Of a DNA stretch of 64,000 nucleotides, positions 26,834 to 34,249 are shown one piece after another (position 1 is the stretch's first letter; each line of letters begins with the position of its first letter). Below the pieces are notes generated by a model. The model ran no database searches. It saw only the letters and a list, made by a program, of their open reading frames with translations, and had not been told where the DNA came from. Origin of the DNA: Clostridium sp. OS1-26 (GTDB lineage Bacteria; Bacillota; Clostridia; Clostridiales; Clostridiaceae); contig NZ_CP133264.1 in NCBI RefSeq assembly GCF_030915445.1, forward strand, positions 124,001-188,000, written 5' to 3'. Position numbers and translations under genes: made by a program.

Positions 26834-27592
26834 CTATATAAAATAGTTATTATCACAGCAATCATTCCCTAAGTCTATGCAACTATATAGTTCCTCTGCA
26901 TCTTTAATTAAAGTTTTGTAAGGAAAGTTTAGAAAAAATATTTTGTTAAATTGATCATATTCTTGTGATATACTGCATTTAACTTGAAATTTTTTCAACT
27001 CATCTATAAAACTATTCTCAGTAAATGTTTTTATAACACTGTTAGCAATCATCTTATCGTCTGCACAGGCTAATAAATATAAAATATTTTCATGTATAAA
27101 AATAAGGATGTAATTTTTATCTTTAATTCTATTTTTATAATTGTTCAAAATACAAAATTGTATTGGAAATATGCCCTTTATTTTTCCGCCTCTTTCTGTA
27201 CACTTTTTTATTAAATTTAGTTTATTCCAATTTAAGCAAAATACTATCACATCTAAGCTTGAACCATTATCTTTGATGATTTGATAGGTAAACATAATGT
27301 TATCTATATTTTTAAATCTATACTGCAGCTCGCCTTTAATAATTGCATGAAGCTTCTCCTTTTTTACCTTTGGAAAAGTCATAAATTTCACATATACCTC
27401 TTCACCATCTACTATTATAAATAGACTTTTATTTTTAAAATCTACTTTAATATCATCAATATCTTCTGCATTGATATTAATTTCATCATATTTTTTTAAG
27501 GCTATTATTCTGTCTATAAAACTTTTTCTGAGAATTTCTTTATAAGTTAAACTATCATTATAAACTTGTAATAATCCCTTTTTTCTCATCAT
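26834..27592 (-). CDS. PilM/GspL-like protein, strongly diverged
   Basis: 252 aa, cytoplasmic, no membrane helix. Position before PilN/PilO-like genes and phrases such as FMTFPKVKKEKLHAIIKGEL (cf. the PilM segment that begins a ribonuclease H-like subdomain) suggest a PilM relative. PilM is usually about 350 aa with clear ATP-binding motifs, which are missing here. A reduced or unrelated protein is possible. Starts 3 bases inside the end of the upstream pseudopilin gene. Confidence 0.5.
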   Translation of the reverse strand: MMRKKGLLQVYNDSLTYKEILRKSFIDRIIALKKYDEININAEDIDDIKVDFKNKSLFIIVDGEEVYVKFMTFPKVKKEKLHAIIKGELQYRFKNIDNIMFTYQIIKDNGSSLDVIVFCLNWNKLNLIKKCTERGGKIKGIFPIQFCILNNYKNRIKDKNYILIFIHENILYLLACADDKMIANSVIKTFTENSFIDELKKFQVKCSISQEYDQFNKIFFLNFPYKTLIKDAEELYSCIDLGNDCCDNNYFI

Positions 27593-28044
27593 TTTATTCC
27601 TCCTTTTTTATAAGAATAATCGATGCATCCATAAAATATTGATCCATTAATAACCTTATACTCATATAGCTCCTCTTTATAAAACTTATGATTGATATAG
27701 TATTCAGCTAAAAAATAATTTGAATCATTAATATATTTAACCAAATTATCATCATATTTTATAGCAGTGCTTGTTGTGGCATTAAAAAATTCTTTTACTC
27801 CTTCTTCACTTATAGAGCTAACATTTTTATAGATATTCTCGTCTAATTCAGTTAGAAGAAACTCTCTTGGTTTTTGTATAACGTCCACTTTCATTGTATT
27901 TTGCTGAAGCTTTAAATCATTATTTCTTATTAAAACTTCCATTTTATAAACACCTAAAGCAATAAGAAAACATAGGCTGCAGGCAAATAGAACATAAATT
28001 AAAATAAATCCTTCTTTGCTTTTCCTCTTTCTAGTCCTAAACAT
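27589..28044 (-). CDS. Pseudopilin-like membrane protein (PilX/GspK position)
   Basis: 151 aa with basic N-terminus MFRTRKRKSKEGFILIYVLF and one hydrophobic helix. The G-F-I-L-I sequence resembles a type III/prepilin cleavage region, although the usual Glu at +5 is absent. It overlaps both neighbours, consistent with coupled translation. Probably a minor pilin that primes pilus assembly. Confidence 0.65.
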   Translation of the reverse strand: MFRTRKRKSKEGFILIYVLFACSLCFLIALGVYKMEVLIRNNDLKLQQNTMKVDVIQKPREFLLTELDENIYKNVSSISEEGVKEFFNATTSTAIKYDDNLVKYINDSNYFLAEYYINHKFYKEELYEYKVINGSIFYGCIDYSYKKGGIK

Positions 28045-28496
28045 CTTTTATACACTTTACCTTTCCTTGTTTCTATAGTTATATATACCACTCTTCCTTT
28101 TTCCTCTACAATAAATTCCTTAACATTTTTTAAAATATTATTAGTTGTAGGTGAATATACAGTGCCATAGGATATTATAATGTCTGAGTCACGATCTTTT
28201 CTAATATAATCATTCCCCTTACCATCATATCTTTTTATAGTAATTCTGTTATCTGATATCTCCGTATACTTAGCATTATTTATTTGGCTTTCAATTATCA
28301 TAAAAGCCTCATTTACATAAAAATATTCTCTGCTTTCCTTTATTTCTTCTCTATGGATTCTCATATACTTTGAAATAATAATTACTTGAATAGATGATAT
28401 AATTCCTATTAATGCTGTAACAATCATTAATTCAATTAATGTAAATCCTTTTTTAGTAGCTTTTCTACCTTTTATATTTTCCCTTATAAATCTCAC
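27999..28496 (-). CDS. Type IV pseudopilin
   Basis: 165 aa with prepilin leader and methylation motif KKGFTLIELMIVTALIGIIS at about 15-34: cleavage after Gly, N-methylation of Phe, Glu at +5. The rest is a small pilin head. The start overlaps the upstream pseudopilin by 32 bases. GspJ/PilW-like by position. Confidence 0.85.
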   Translation of the reverse strand: MRFIRENIKGRKATKKGFTLIELMIVTALIGIISSIQVIIISKYMRIHREEIKESREYFYVNEAFMIIESQINNAKYTEISDNRITIKRYDGKGNDYIRKDRDSDIIISYGTVYSPTTNNILKNVKEFIVEEKGRVVYITIETRKGKVYKRCLGLERGKAKKDLF

Positions 28497-28926
28497 ACTC
28501 CATAACCTTAGTGTTATTTTTGATCTTTGTATATAATTTTAAATTTAGCTTTAATACTTTACCTTGCTCTATATCAATAGCTATATAAGGCTCTTCTGAT
28601 GGTTTATTCTGAGCAAATAAATTAGTTATTCCTTTTTCTTTGATTTTATCCTCCTGAATATTTTCTTTAGAAATATAATATCTATTTTCAAGAGTAAGCT
28701 TATGTATTTCATCATACGAACAATTATAAATTATGTTATTCTTTGCTGCTTCCATAAATATTGTATTATTATGTATCTCATTACTTGTTTTTTTTAGCCT
28801 CACGTTATTCAGTTGAATTGATAATATTGTAATAAATAATATTGAAAATACTGCAATGCTACATATAACTTCTATCAAGGAGTATCCTTTATTAGTATTT
28901 AAATTCCACGAAGGCTGTTCCCACAC
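28465..28926 (-). CDS. Type IV pseudopilin (PilV/GspI-like)
   Basis: Prepilin motif NKGYSLIEVICSIAVFSILF is clear. The first good start in frame is the GTG at 28926, giving 153 aa, which overlaps the upstream gene; the open frame runs on to 28983 but those residues look like chance. No clear ribosome site, so translation is probably coupled to the upstream gene. Minor pilin. Confidence 0.75.
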   Translation of the reverse strand: MWEQPSWNLNTNKGYSLIEVICSIAVFSILFITILSIQLNNVRLKKTSNEIHNNTIFMEAAKNNIIYNCSYDEIHKLTLENRYYISKENIQEDKIKEKGITNLFAQNKPSEEPYIAIDIEQGKVLKLNLKLYTKIKNNTKVMECEIYKGKYKR

Positions 28927-29335
28927 ACATCGTAATGCAGTGCATCTTTCCTTCACGATCTTTGTATTGAATGGTACACGCATCTTCAGTTATACCTCTG
29001 TTATCTATTTTTATTTTATTTCCTGGCCTCACTATATTTAATGTAAATTTATCTGGTAACTCTAATTTATAAACTCGCTGTGTTTCAGAGTTTAAACATA
29101 TAAAGTTTTTTTCAGTATCAAAATATAAATAGCCTCCTATATTTTTATCTCTACAATACTCTTTTGAGTTATTTATTAAGTTAATCAGAGAATTACTGAA
29201 AATATCAACATCTATTCGATTTTGTAATTTGCTGTATCCACCAAAATTTATCAAACTGCAGCTAAATAGTATGGATATTATCACCAGCACTATCAATAGT
29301 TCTATAACAGTAAACCCTTTCTTTTTAGTCTTCAT
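28892..29335 (-). CDS. Type IV pseudopilin (GspH-like)
   Basis: 147 aa, starts MKTKKKGFTVIELLIVLVII, a textbook leader and transmembrane segment with Glu at +5. Minor pilin. Two Cys pairs (ICLN and DACT; HCITMC near the C-terminus) are possible. ATG at 29335. Confidence 0.85.
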   Translation of the reverse strand: MKTKKKGFTVIELLIVLVIISILFSCSLINFGGYSKLQNRIDVDIFSNSLINLINNSKEYCRDKNIGGYLYFDTEKNFICLNSETQRVYKLELPDKFTLNIVRPGNKIKIDNRGITEDACTIQYKDREGKMHCITMCVGTAFVEFKY

Positions 29336-29367
29336 ATAACTACTCCATTATGATTATCTCTATAAAA

Positions 29368-29826
29368 TTATGTACCAGACTTGGTACTTTGTTGTGTGTT
29401 TGTAGACATGGCTTTCGGATATACGGTTTTCTTATCATATATTACTACAAAAGAATTTTGAGCTGCGTCAACTGTTACTTTACAATCCTTATTATCACTT
29501 TTATATTTTATATCCACACTCTGGTCGTCTGAAGATGGATTTTCTACCGTAACATCATTTCCAACTGAGGTAAGTAGACCTATATTGGATTGTACATTTT
29601 CTTTGTCAAATTTGCCTTCATTATCTCCATAACTTGCCATAGCTGCTGTCTGAATTTGTTTTGCTGTATTTATAGCTTTTGTTACTTTAGCCTTTTCTTG
29701 ATAAGCTGAAAATTTTGGAACTAAAAATCCCATAAGAACTAATATTATAGAAACAACTAACATAAGTTCTATTATAGTAAAACCTTTTTTCCTTGAATTT
29801 GTTATTTTATTATAATTTATTTTCAT
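29368..29826 (-). CDS. Major type IV pilin
   Basis: 152 aa. RKKGFTIIELMLVVSIILVL is the cleavage/methylation and assembly helix. The head contains ANTAKQIQTAAMA-like helix and a Ser/Asn-rich C-terminus. Start at 29826 (MKINYNKITN) has AGAAAGGAAAAGATT in front; the upstream ATG adds 10 residues without a ribosome site. It is the pilin closest to pilC, consistent with the main subunit. Confidence 0.85.
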   Translation of the reverse strand: MKINYNKITNSRKKGFTIIELMLVVSIILVLMGFLVPKFSAYQEKAKVTKAINTAKQIQTAAMASYGDNEGKFDKENVQSNIGLLTSVGNDVTVENPSSDDQSVDIKYKSDNKDCKVTVDAAQNSFVVIYDKKTVYPKAMSTNTQQSTKSGT

Positions 29827-29853
29827 AATCTTTTCCTTTCTCACAAAGGTTTT

Positions 29854-29986
29854 CATCCAATGACTACCTAATCTAATATTTTGTGCCAGATAGAGAGGCA
29901 GGTTTCGTATCTAGGGGTTCTGCCAACGTAGTTTGACGCAAAATAGACTAGTATACTGACTAGTTATTTTTTTGAAGATGCTTTAT
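29854..29986. repeat. Chimeric F2/F1 repeat downstream of pilC
   Basis: Begins with F2 sequence (ATCCAATGACTACCTAATCT) and then continues as F1 (TTTTGTGCCAGATAGAGAGG ... CAAAATAGACTAGTATACTG, ending TTTTTTTGAAGATGCTTTA). Its last bases form the stop codon of pilC. Confidence 0.7.
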
Positions 29987-31212
29987 TCTATAGAATCCAT
30001 GATGTTTATAATAGGCATAAAGGCTGCTATTATAAATACACCCACAAATAAAGCTAAAAATATAATAATCATTGGCTCCATTAAACTTAAAAGCTTCTTT
30101 AAATATCCCTCTAATTCATTTTCAAGTATCTTTCCGAGTTTTGATAACATCTGCTCAACCTTTCCAGTCTCCTCCCCAATGGAAATCAGAGATAAAAATA
30201 GTTCATTTCCTAGTTCTTGCTTCTTAAAAGAAGAATTCATACTTTCTCCTTGCTTTATATCTTCTATACAATTCTTAACTTTATTCTCTATTACTTTATT
30301 ACCTAAAACACTTGTAACAGTTTCTAAAGCTTCAATTATATTAAAACCTGCTTCTATAAGCATAGATAGTGATACTGAAAACTTGTATAAAACAAGATTA
30401 TTGTAATATCTTCTTAAGTAGGGAATTTTAATTTTTATATTATCAAAATAAAGTTTACCTTCATTTGTTCTCGAATATTGATATACAGCAATCATGATGG
30501 CAAGTAAAATTATATTTATTAAGTAAAAGTTTGCTCTAAGAAAACTATAAAAATCTAATGTAACCTGCGTTAGAAAAGGAATGTCTCCACCAATAGACAA
30601 TAATGTATCTATAAACTGTGGTATTATTTTAGCCATTAAGAATAAAACTATAAAGAAAGAACTTATTAGTACAACAAAAGGGTAGGTAATTGCTGACTTA
30701 ATTTTATTAAATAATCTATCTTGTTTGTCATAATATTCCGACAAATCCTTCAGTATCTTATCCAGTTTCCCACTTTCTTCTCCTATCTTAATCATTTCAT
30801 TCATAAACAATGGATACATACCAGATTCTTTCTTTAAGCTTTTATAGATGCTTTCTCCCCTTGATACATTTTTCTCTACTCTATATAAACTCTGCCTCAA
30901 TGTCTTTTTATTGCACTGAGATGCTATAGTATTTAACGCTTTAGATACTGAAATTCCAGCATTTATCATACTACTTAATCCATTACATAAAAAACTTATA
31001 TCTCGGGAGTTAATTCGCTCTTTAAATCCATATTTAAAAATGTTATTATTTTTCTTTTTAAAATCCAAAAGATAATATCCATTGTCCTTTAATTTATTTC
31101 TTAGTTCAATTATGTCTTCGCCTTCATATTCTCCTTCAAATTTATTCCCTTGAATATTTATGGCACTATATTTAAATATGTTACCACTCCTTCCATATTG
31201 CAAAAGTATCAC
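29983..31212 (-). CDS. pilC: Type IV pilus inner-membrane platform protein PilC/GspF
   Basis: 409 aa with two tandem T2SSF domains (about 70-190 and 270-395), each ending in hydrophobic helices (AITYPFVVLISSFFIVLFLM; PMIIIFLALFVGVFIIAAFM). It anchors the assembly ATPase at the membrane. The start is uncertain: the GTG at 31212 has AAGGA in front, but family members begin two or three residues before FKYSAIN, where only an ATA codon lies behind a better GGAAGGAG site. Stop codon lies in the F1 repeat. Confidence 0.9.
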   Translation of the reverse strand: MILLQYGRSGNIFKYSAINIQGNKFEGEYEGEDIIELRNKLKDNGYYLLDFKKKNNNIFKYGFKERINSRDISFLCNGLSSMINAGISVSKALNTIASQCNKKTLRQSLYRVEKNVSRGESIYKSLKKESGMYPLFMNEMIKIGEESGKLDKILKDLSEYYDKQDRLFNKIKSAITYPFVVLISSFFIVLFLMAKIIPQFIDTLLSIGGDIPFLTQVTLDFYSFLRANFYLINIILLAIMIAVYQYSRTNEGKLYFDNIKIKIPYLRRYYNNLVLYKFSVSLSMLIEAGFNIIEALETVTSVLGNKVIENKVKNCIEDIKQGESMNSSFKKQELGNELFLSLISIGEETGKVEQMLSKLGKILENELEGYLKKLLSLMEPMIIIFLALFVGVFIIAAFMPIINIMDSIE

Positions 31213-31224
31213 TCAAATCCTTAA

Positions 31225-31788
31225 TTATAGATTTATTCTTATAAATTCTTCATAAGTAGTCACTCCACTTTTTATAAGATCAACACAATGTTCTCTCATA
31301 GAAATCATACCGCCATTAATATTCAAATTTCTAATATCCTCTACAGATTTTTTATATTTGATTTTAATGTTTTTCAATTTATTAATATCCATTATTTCAT
31401 ATACTACAGTTCTTCCCTTATAGCCTGTATAGTTACATTTCCAACATCCTGCACCCTTATATAACTTATAAGATGGCAAAAGCTTTAGGTCTTTAATTTC
31501 ATTATCTGAAGCATTATAAGACTTTTTGCAGTAAGGGCATATTTTTCTAATGAGTCTCTGAGATATGACAGCTTTTAAAGCTTCCTCAATAAAATATGAT
31601 TGTATTCCCATATCTTTAAGCCTTAATATAGATTCTGCTGCGTCATTAGTATGCAGTGTGCTTATAACTAAATGCCCCGTTACTGCTGCTCTAATAGCAA
31701 TCTGCGCTGTTTCCTCATCCCTAATTTCACCAACCATTATTACATCTGGATCTTGTCTCAATATCTTATTTTGTAATTTAATACTAGA
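31225..31788 (-). pseudogene. pilB: C-terminal fragment of pilus assembly ATPase PilB, cut by prophage
   Basis: About 190 codons of the GspE/PilB ATPase: the Walker B region [19 protein letters not shown], the His box ISTLHTNDA, and the zinc-binding CPYCKK...[12 protein letters not shown] are intact. Walker A and the N-terminal domains are missing; the frame ends at a stop at 31789 where sequence becomes prophage. The 5' part should lie at the other prophage end, outside the window. Without it the pilus motor cannot be made, unless excision restores it. Confidence 0.88.
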
Positions 31789-31876
31789 TTAAAAGTATAT
31801 TAATATGCTCAAATAAAGATTTTAAGCCACTTTTTTAATTTTCATATTAGATAAAGTTTGTATATTTTAGAATATT

Positions 31877-31901
31877 ATTTTTGACGTATTTTTGACGTCA
31901 A
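31877..31901. other. Tandem 11-bp repeats near the prophage end (possible integrase arm sites)
   Basis: ATTTTTGACGT occurs twice without a gap (31877-31887, 31888-31898), and the second copy forms the palindrome TTGACGTCAA (31892-31901). It is about 90 bp inside the element from the pilB junction. Position suits arm-type binding sites of a tyrosine integrase; this is inference. Confidence 0.45.
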
Positions 31902-31976
31902 ATGATAGTTATTATGATTATTGTCAGGAATTCAAAAATATATTCTTACTAAATATGAAAGGAGTAATTAATAATA

Positions 31977-32126
31977 GTGAAATTAATAAATCATTATGAA
32001 AGAATAGAGAATGATCCTAGTAGCAATTCTCATAGATTTGTTTTTAAAATTGCTTCATATAATAATAGCTTTTTACACACTTTCTTGATAAGTGTAATTA
32101 ATAAAATAGAAGAGCCTGCATCTTAA
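31977..32126 (+). CDS. Small prophage protein, 49 aa, unknown
   Basis: GTG start with GAAAGGAG twelve bases upstream. The product starts MKLINHYERIENDPSSNSHR and is soluble, with a basic-aromatic middle (FVFKIASYNNSFLHTF). A terminator overlaps its end. No family recognised. First gene next to the attachment end, on the opposite strand to the late genes. Confidence 0.5.
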   Translation: MKLINHYERIENDPSSNSHRFVFKIASYNNSFLHTFLISVINKIEEPAS

Positions 32127-32146
32127 GTGGATACAGGCTCTTTTCC
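32109..32146 (+). terminator. Terminator after the 49-aa ORF
   Basis: Stem AGAGCCTG...CAGGCTCT (32111-32118, 32134-32141), then TTTTCCTTT. Confidence 0.8.
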
Positions 32147-32259
32147 TTTAATAAAATTCCTTTATTTTCATTGGTAAAAACTTCATAATTGTATTAATAC
32201 ATAAAATCATATTCAATAATTTATTGAGGTAGAGTGTTTAACTAAAGGAGGGTATTAAG

Positions 32260-32457
32260 TTGGACAGATGGGAATATACAAGTATTAAAACTGTTAAAAG
32301 TGGAGGTTTTTTTGACAATTCATTAAAAATTGAGGACCTTAACTTTAAACTTAATGAACTTGGGGAACAAGGCTAGGAATTAGTATCTTGTGTTGCAATA
32401 AACAGACTTGAAGGAGAAACAAACGAACTAATATCTGTTCTTAAAAGAAGAAAATAG
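32260..32457 (+). pseudogene. DUF4177 family protein with in-frame amber codon
   Basis: TTG start with AAAGGAGGG ahead. The 65-codon frame starts MDRWEYTSIKTVKSGGFF and continues NELGEQG-stop-ELVSCVAINR. DUF4177 proteins have GWELV at this place, so codon 39 (32374-32376, TAG) replaces TGG Trp by one base change. Without suppression only a 38-aa fragment is made. The function of DUF4177 is unknown; such genes are common in clostridial phages. Confidence 0.8.
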
Positions 32458-32532
32458 AAGACTTTGTGAAAAATAAACATTTGAATTAAGACGTAACTCT
32501 TAAATTACAATTTAAAGAATGGAGGGAGCAAA

Positions 32533-32805
32533 GTGTTCAGTAGATATAAAATTATACCTACTAAAGAACAAAGTATCAGGAGAATAATTGAAAGTTCATT
32601 TCTCATGGTTTTTGGAATTTATATGTTATGCCTATTCGCTAAAACTGTTGGAATTATAAGCATCATAACTTCAAGTGGTATTATTTTGTTCCATTTATAC
32701 TTCCTTATCTTTTCAAAGAATAGCCTATCTTCCATTGAGATTAAAATAATTGCAGGAAATCTACTATGGTGTGCCAAAAATTACAAAATAAAGGTAATTA
32801 TATAA
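32533..32805 (+). CDS. Small membrane protein, 90 aa, unknown
   Basis: GTG start behind ATGGAGGGAGC. Two hydrophobic helices (about 21-40 and 41-62), basic termini and no conserved motif that I recognise. Lies in the plus-strand accessory cluster at the attachment end. Could be expressed in the lysogen. Confidence 0.6.
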   Translation: MFSRYKIIPTKEQSIRRIIESSFLMVFGIYMLCLFAKTVGIISIITSSGIILFHLYFLIFSKNSLSSIEIKIIAGNLLWCAKNYKIKVII

Positions 32806-32894
32806 AATTACCTTTAAGTAACTACGATTGACATTATCATCCTGCAGTGTTATTATATACTCATAAAATTTAGTTTCGAGAGGGGTTGTAAATA

Positions 32895-32960
32895 ATGTGG
32901 GGCCCATTTTGTGAAGATGATTCATCAGAGGTTGAAGATAAAAATGCTAAGAATGAATAG
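32895..32960 (+). CDS. Tiny peptide, 21 aa, starts MWGPFCEDD
   Basis: ATG preceded by GAGAGGGG. The peptide has an aromatic/Pro/Cys N-terminus (MWGPFC) and an acidic, then Lys/Asn-rich tail; no membrane segment. A terminator follows at 32990. Short enough to be chance, but it has a ribosome site and a terminator. Confidence 0.35.
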   Translation: MWGPFCEDDSSEVEDKNAKNE

Positions 32961-32989
32961 TAATATAAAAAAAGAAATCTCAAGTGATT

Positions 32990-33028
32990 AAGATAAGCCT
33001 ATATAAAAATATATAGGCTTATCTTTTT
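32990..33028. terminator. Bidirectional terminator
   Basis: A 15-bp stem AAGATAAGCCTATAT with its complement (32990-33004, 33011-33025), flanked by T5 on the plus side. It serves the plus-strand small ORFs and the convergent gene whose stop lies inside it. Confidence 0.85.
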
Positions 33029-33837
33029 ATGCAGTCTTTCTCATATGTAATTTTTCTTTTTAATGTCATCTCTTTTTCAGTCTGCGATAAATACCTCTTA
33101 GACCAAATATTGTGTAATTTAATTATGTTAGTGTAATATTTGTCCTTTCCGCTAATATTAAGCTCTGCTATCTTAAAATATAATAGCCTTACAATCTTAA
33201 AGAATGTTTGATGCAAGGACTGGTAAACAGTTCCTTCATCAGCTATACCACTATTAAAGTTCATACAAAAATATTCTAACTGGTTTAGTACATCGTTTAT
33301 AATAGCATTTAGTTGTACTCTATATTTATTCTCACAATATTTATAATGTTTTTTATTTTTATCTTCTCCTTCACGGCCAGCCGCTGCTTCATTATAGGTT
33401 TCTTTTAATCCTATATTAACTTTTGATAAATCACTCCAACATTCATCATAAGATTTATGACGTAAAAGTTGGCTATTCACTACTAATATTTTCACATCTA
33501 TATTCTTTAACTTATAACCAATTTGTTTTTGTTTGTCTTTATCTAACAACTCACTAAGTTCTTGGTTATCAAATTCTCTTAAATCTGTATGCTTTAAGTT
33601 TCCTATCAATTCCTCAATTCCGCAATCTTTGAACACGTACCATATATATGTTATTTTATTAATAATTTCTTGTTGGTAGAACCTTGATAGTTCTATTGCC
33701 TTCTCCCTCTCTGCCCTTTCGTTTTTTATTCTGTAATCCTTTTTAAACATACCTGCTTGATATGCTACAAATAAAAATGAACCAATGCCTGCTATTTTAT
33801 AAAGATCATCAAGCATAGCTGAATAATTCCCCCCCAT
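33019..33837 (-). CDS. Unknown membrane-anchored protein, prophage accessory gene
   Basis: 272 aa: a hydrophobic segment at about 12-30 (LYKIAGIGSFLFVAYQAGMF) and a long helical, charged cytoplasmic part with few motifs. It has its own promoter and a terminator, and lies between the lysis genes and the attachment end, the usual place for lysogenic conversion or superinfection exclusion genes. Layout resembles DUF4760-type proteins, but I cannot assign the family. Start ATG at 33837 after AGGAGGAC. Confidence 0.6.
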   Translation of the reverse strand: MGGNYSAMLDDLYKIAGIGSFLFVAYQAGMFKKDYRIKNERAEREKAIELSRFYQQEIINKITYIWYVFKDCGIEELIGNLKHTDLREFDNQELSELLDKDKQKQIGYKLKNIDVKILVVNSQLLRHKSYDECWSDLSKVNIGLKETYNEAAAGREGEDKNKKHYKYCENKYRVQLNAIINDVLNQLEYFCMNFNSGIADEGTVYQSLHQTFFKIVRLLYFKIAELNISGKDKYYTNIIKLHNIWSKRYLSQTEKEMTLKRKITYEKDCIKR

Positions 33838-33905
33838 TTTTGTCCTCCTATTAGCATATAATTGAATTATTAATAAAATTAAGAATTCTATTAATTTACA
33901 AATCT

Positions 33906-33935
33906 ATTTTATCACAAATGTTTACAAATTGTCCA
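33906..33935 (-). promoter_or_regulatory. Sigma-A-like promoter of the 272-aa accessory gene
   Basis: TGGACA (33930-33935 complement), an 18-base gap, then TAAAAT (33906-33911 complement). It lies about 70 bp upstream of the start codon, so the gene can be expressed in the lysogen. Confidence 0.5.
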
Positions 33936-34010
33936 TTTATATTCATGATCATAATAATATATGACATTTTTTAAAACGTATACATTAATTTATCTAATAA
34001 ACAAATAAAA

Positions 34011-34039
34011 TAAAAATCTCTAGGCTTTCGACCTAGGGC
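34011..34039 (-). terminator. Terminator at the end of the late operon
   Basis: Stem CTAGG...CCTAG (34020-34024, 34032-34036) with GATTTTTATTTT after it on the minus strand; it follows the small holin-like gene. Confidence 0.65.
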
Positions 34040-34043
34040 AAAA

Positions 34044-34236
34044 TTATTTCTCTTGAATATTATTCTGCTCCTTTAGTGTTTGTCTTATAGAGCTTTGTCC
34101 AAAATAAAAACCTATGATCATTGTAAATACGCTTAAAAATTCAGTAGTACTTACATACTTAATAGCGCTTAAGTAACAAAATACTATAAGTAAGTAATAG
34201 CGCTATAATCTTTTTAATTTGTAGTAGTTCTTTCAT
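34044..34236 (-). pseudogene. Small holin-like/lysis-region protein, frameshifted by 4-bp duplication
   Basis: Starts MKELLQIKKIIALLL and, after a +1 shift, continues FCYLSAIKYVSTTEFLSVFT and GFYFGQSSIRQTLKEQ, matching small one-to-two-helix phage proteins found beside endolysin genes (FTMIIGFYFG core). The break lies in TTACTTACTTA (about 34180-34190), a tandem ACTT duplication; deleting one copy restores frame. Unlike the homopolymer cases this looks like real slippage. The product would be about 62 aa. Ribosome site GGAGATGATAAC. Confidence 0.7.
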
Positions 34237-34249
34237 ATGTTATCATCTC

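Noticed and set aside
29983..31212. Frameshift at the 5' end of pilC, because the best ribosome site precedes an ATA codon
   Set aside because: A GTG start with AAGGA is available in frame at 31212, so a lesion is not needed, although the start remains uncertain.
34141..34205. AGCGCT direct/inverted repeats as an operator
   Set aside because: They lie within the coding sequence of the small holin-like gene and are explained by its codons and the 4-bp duplication.
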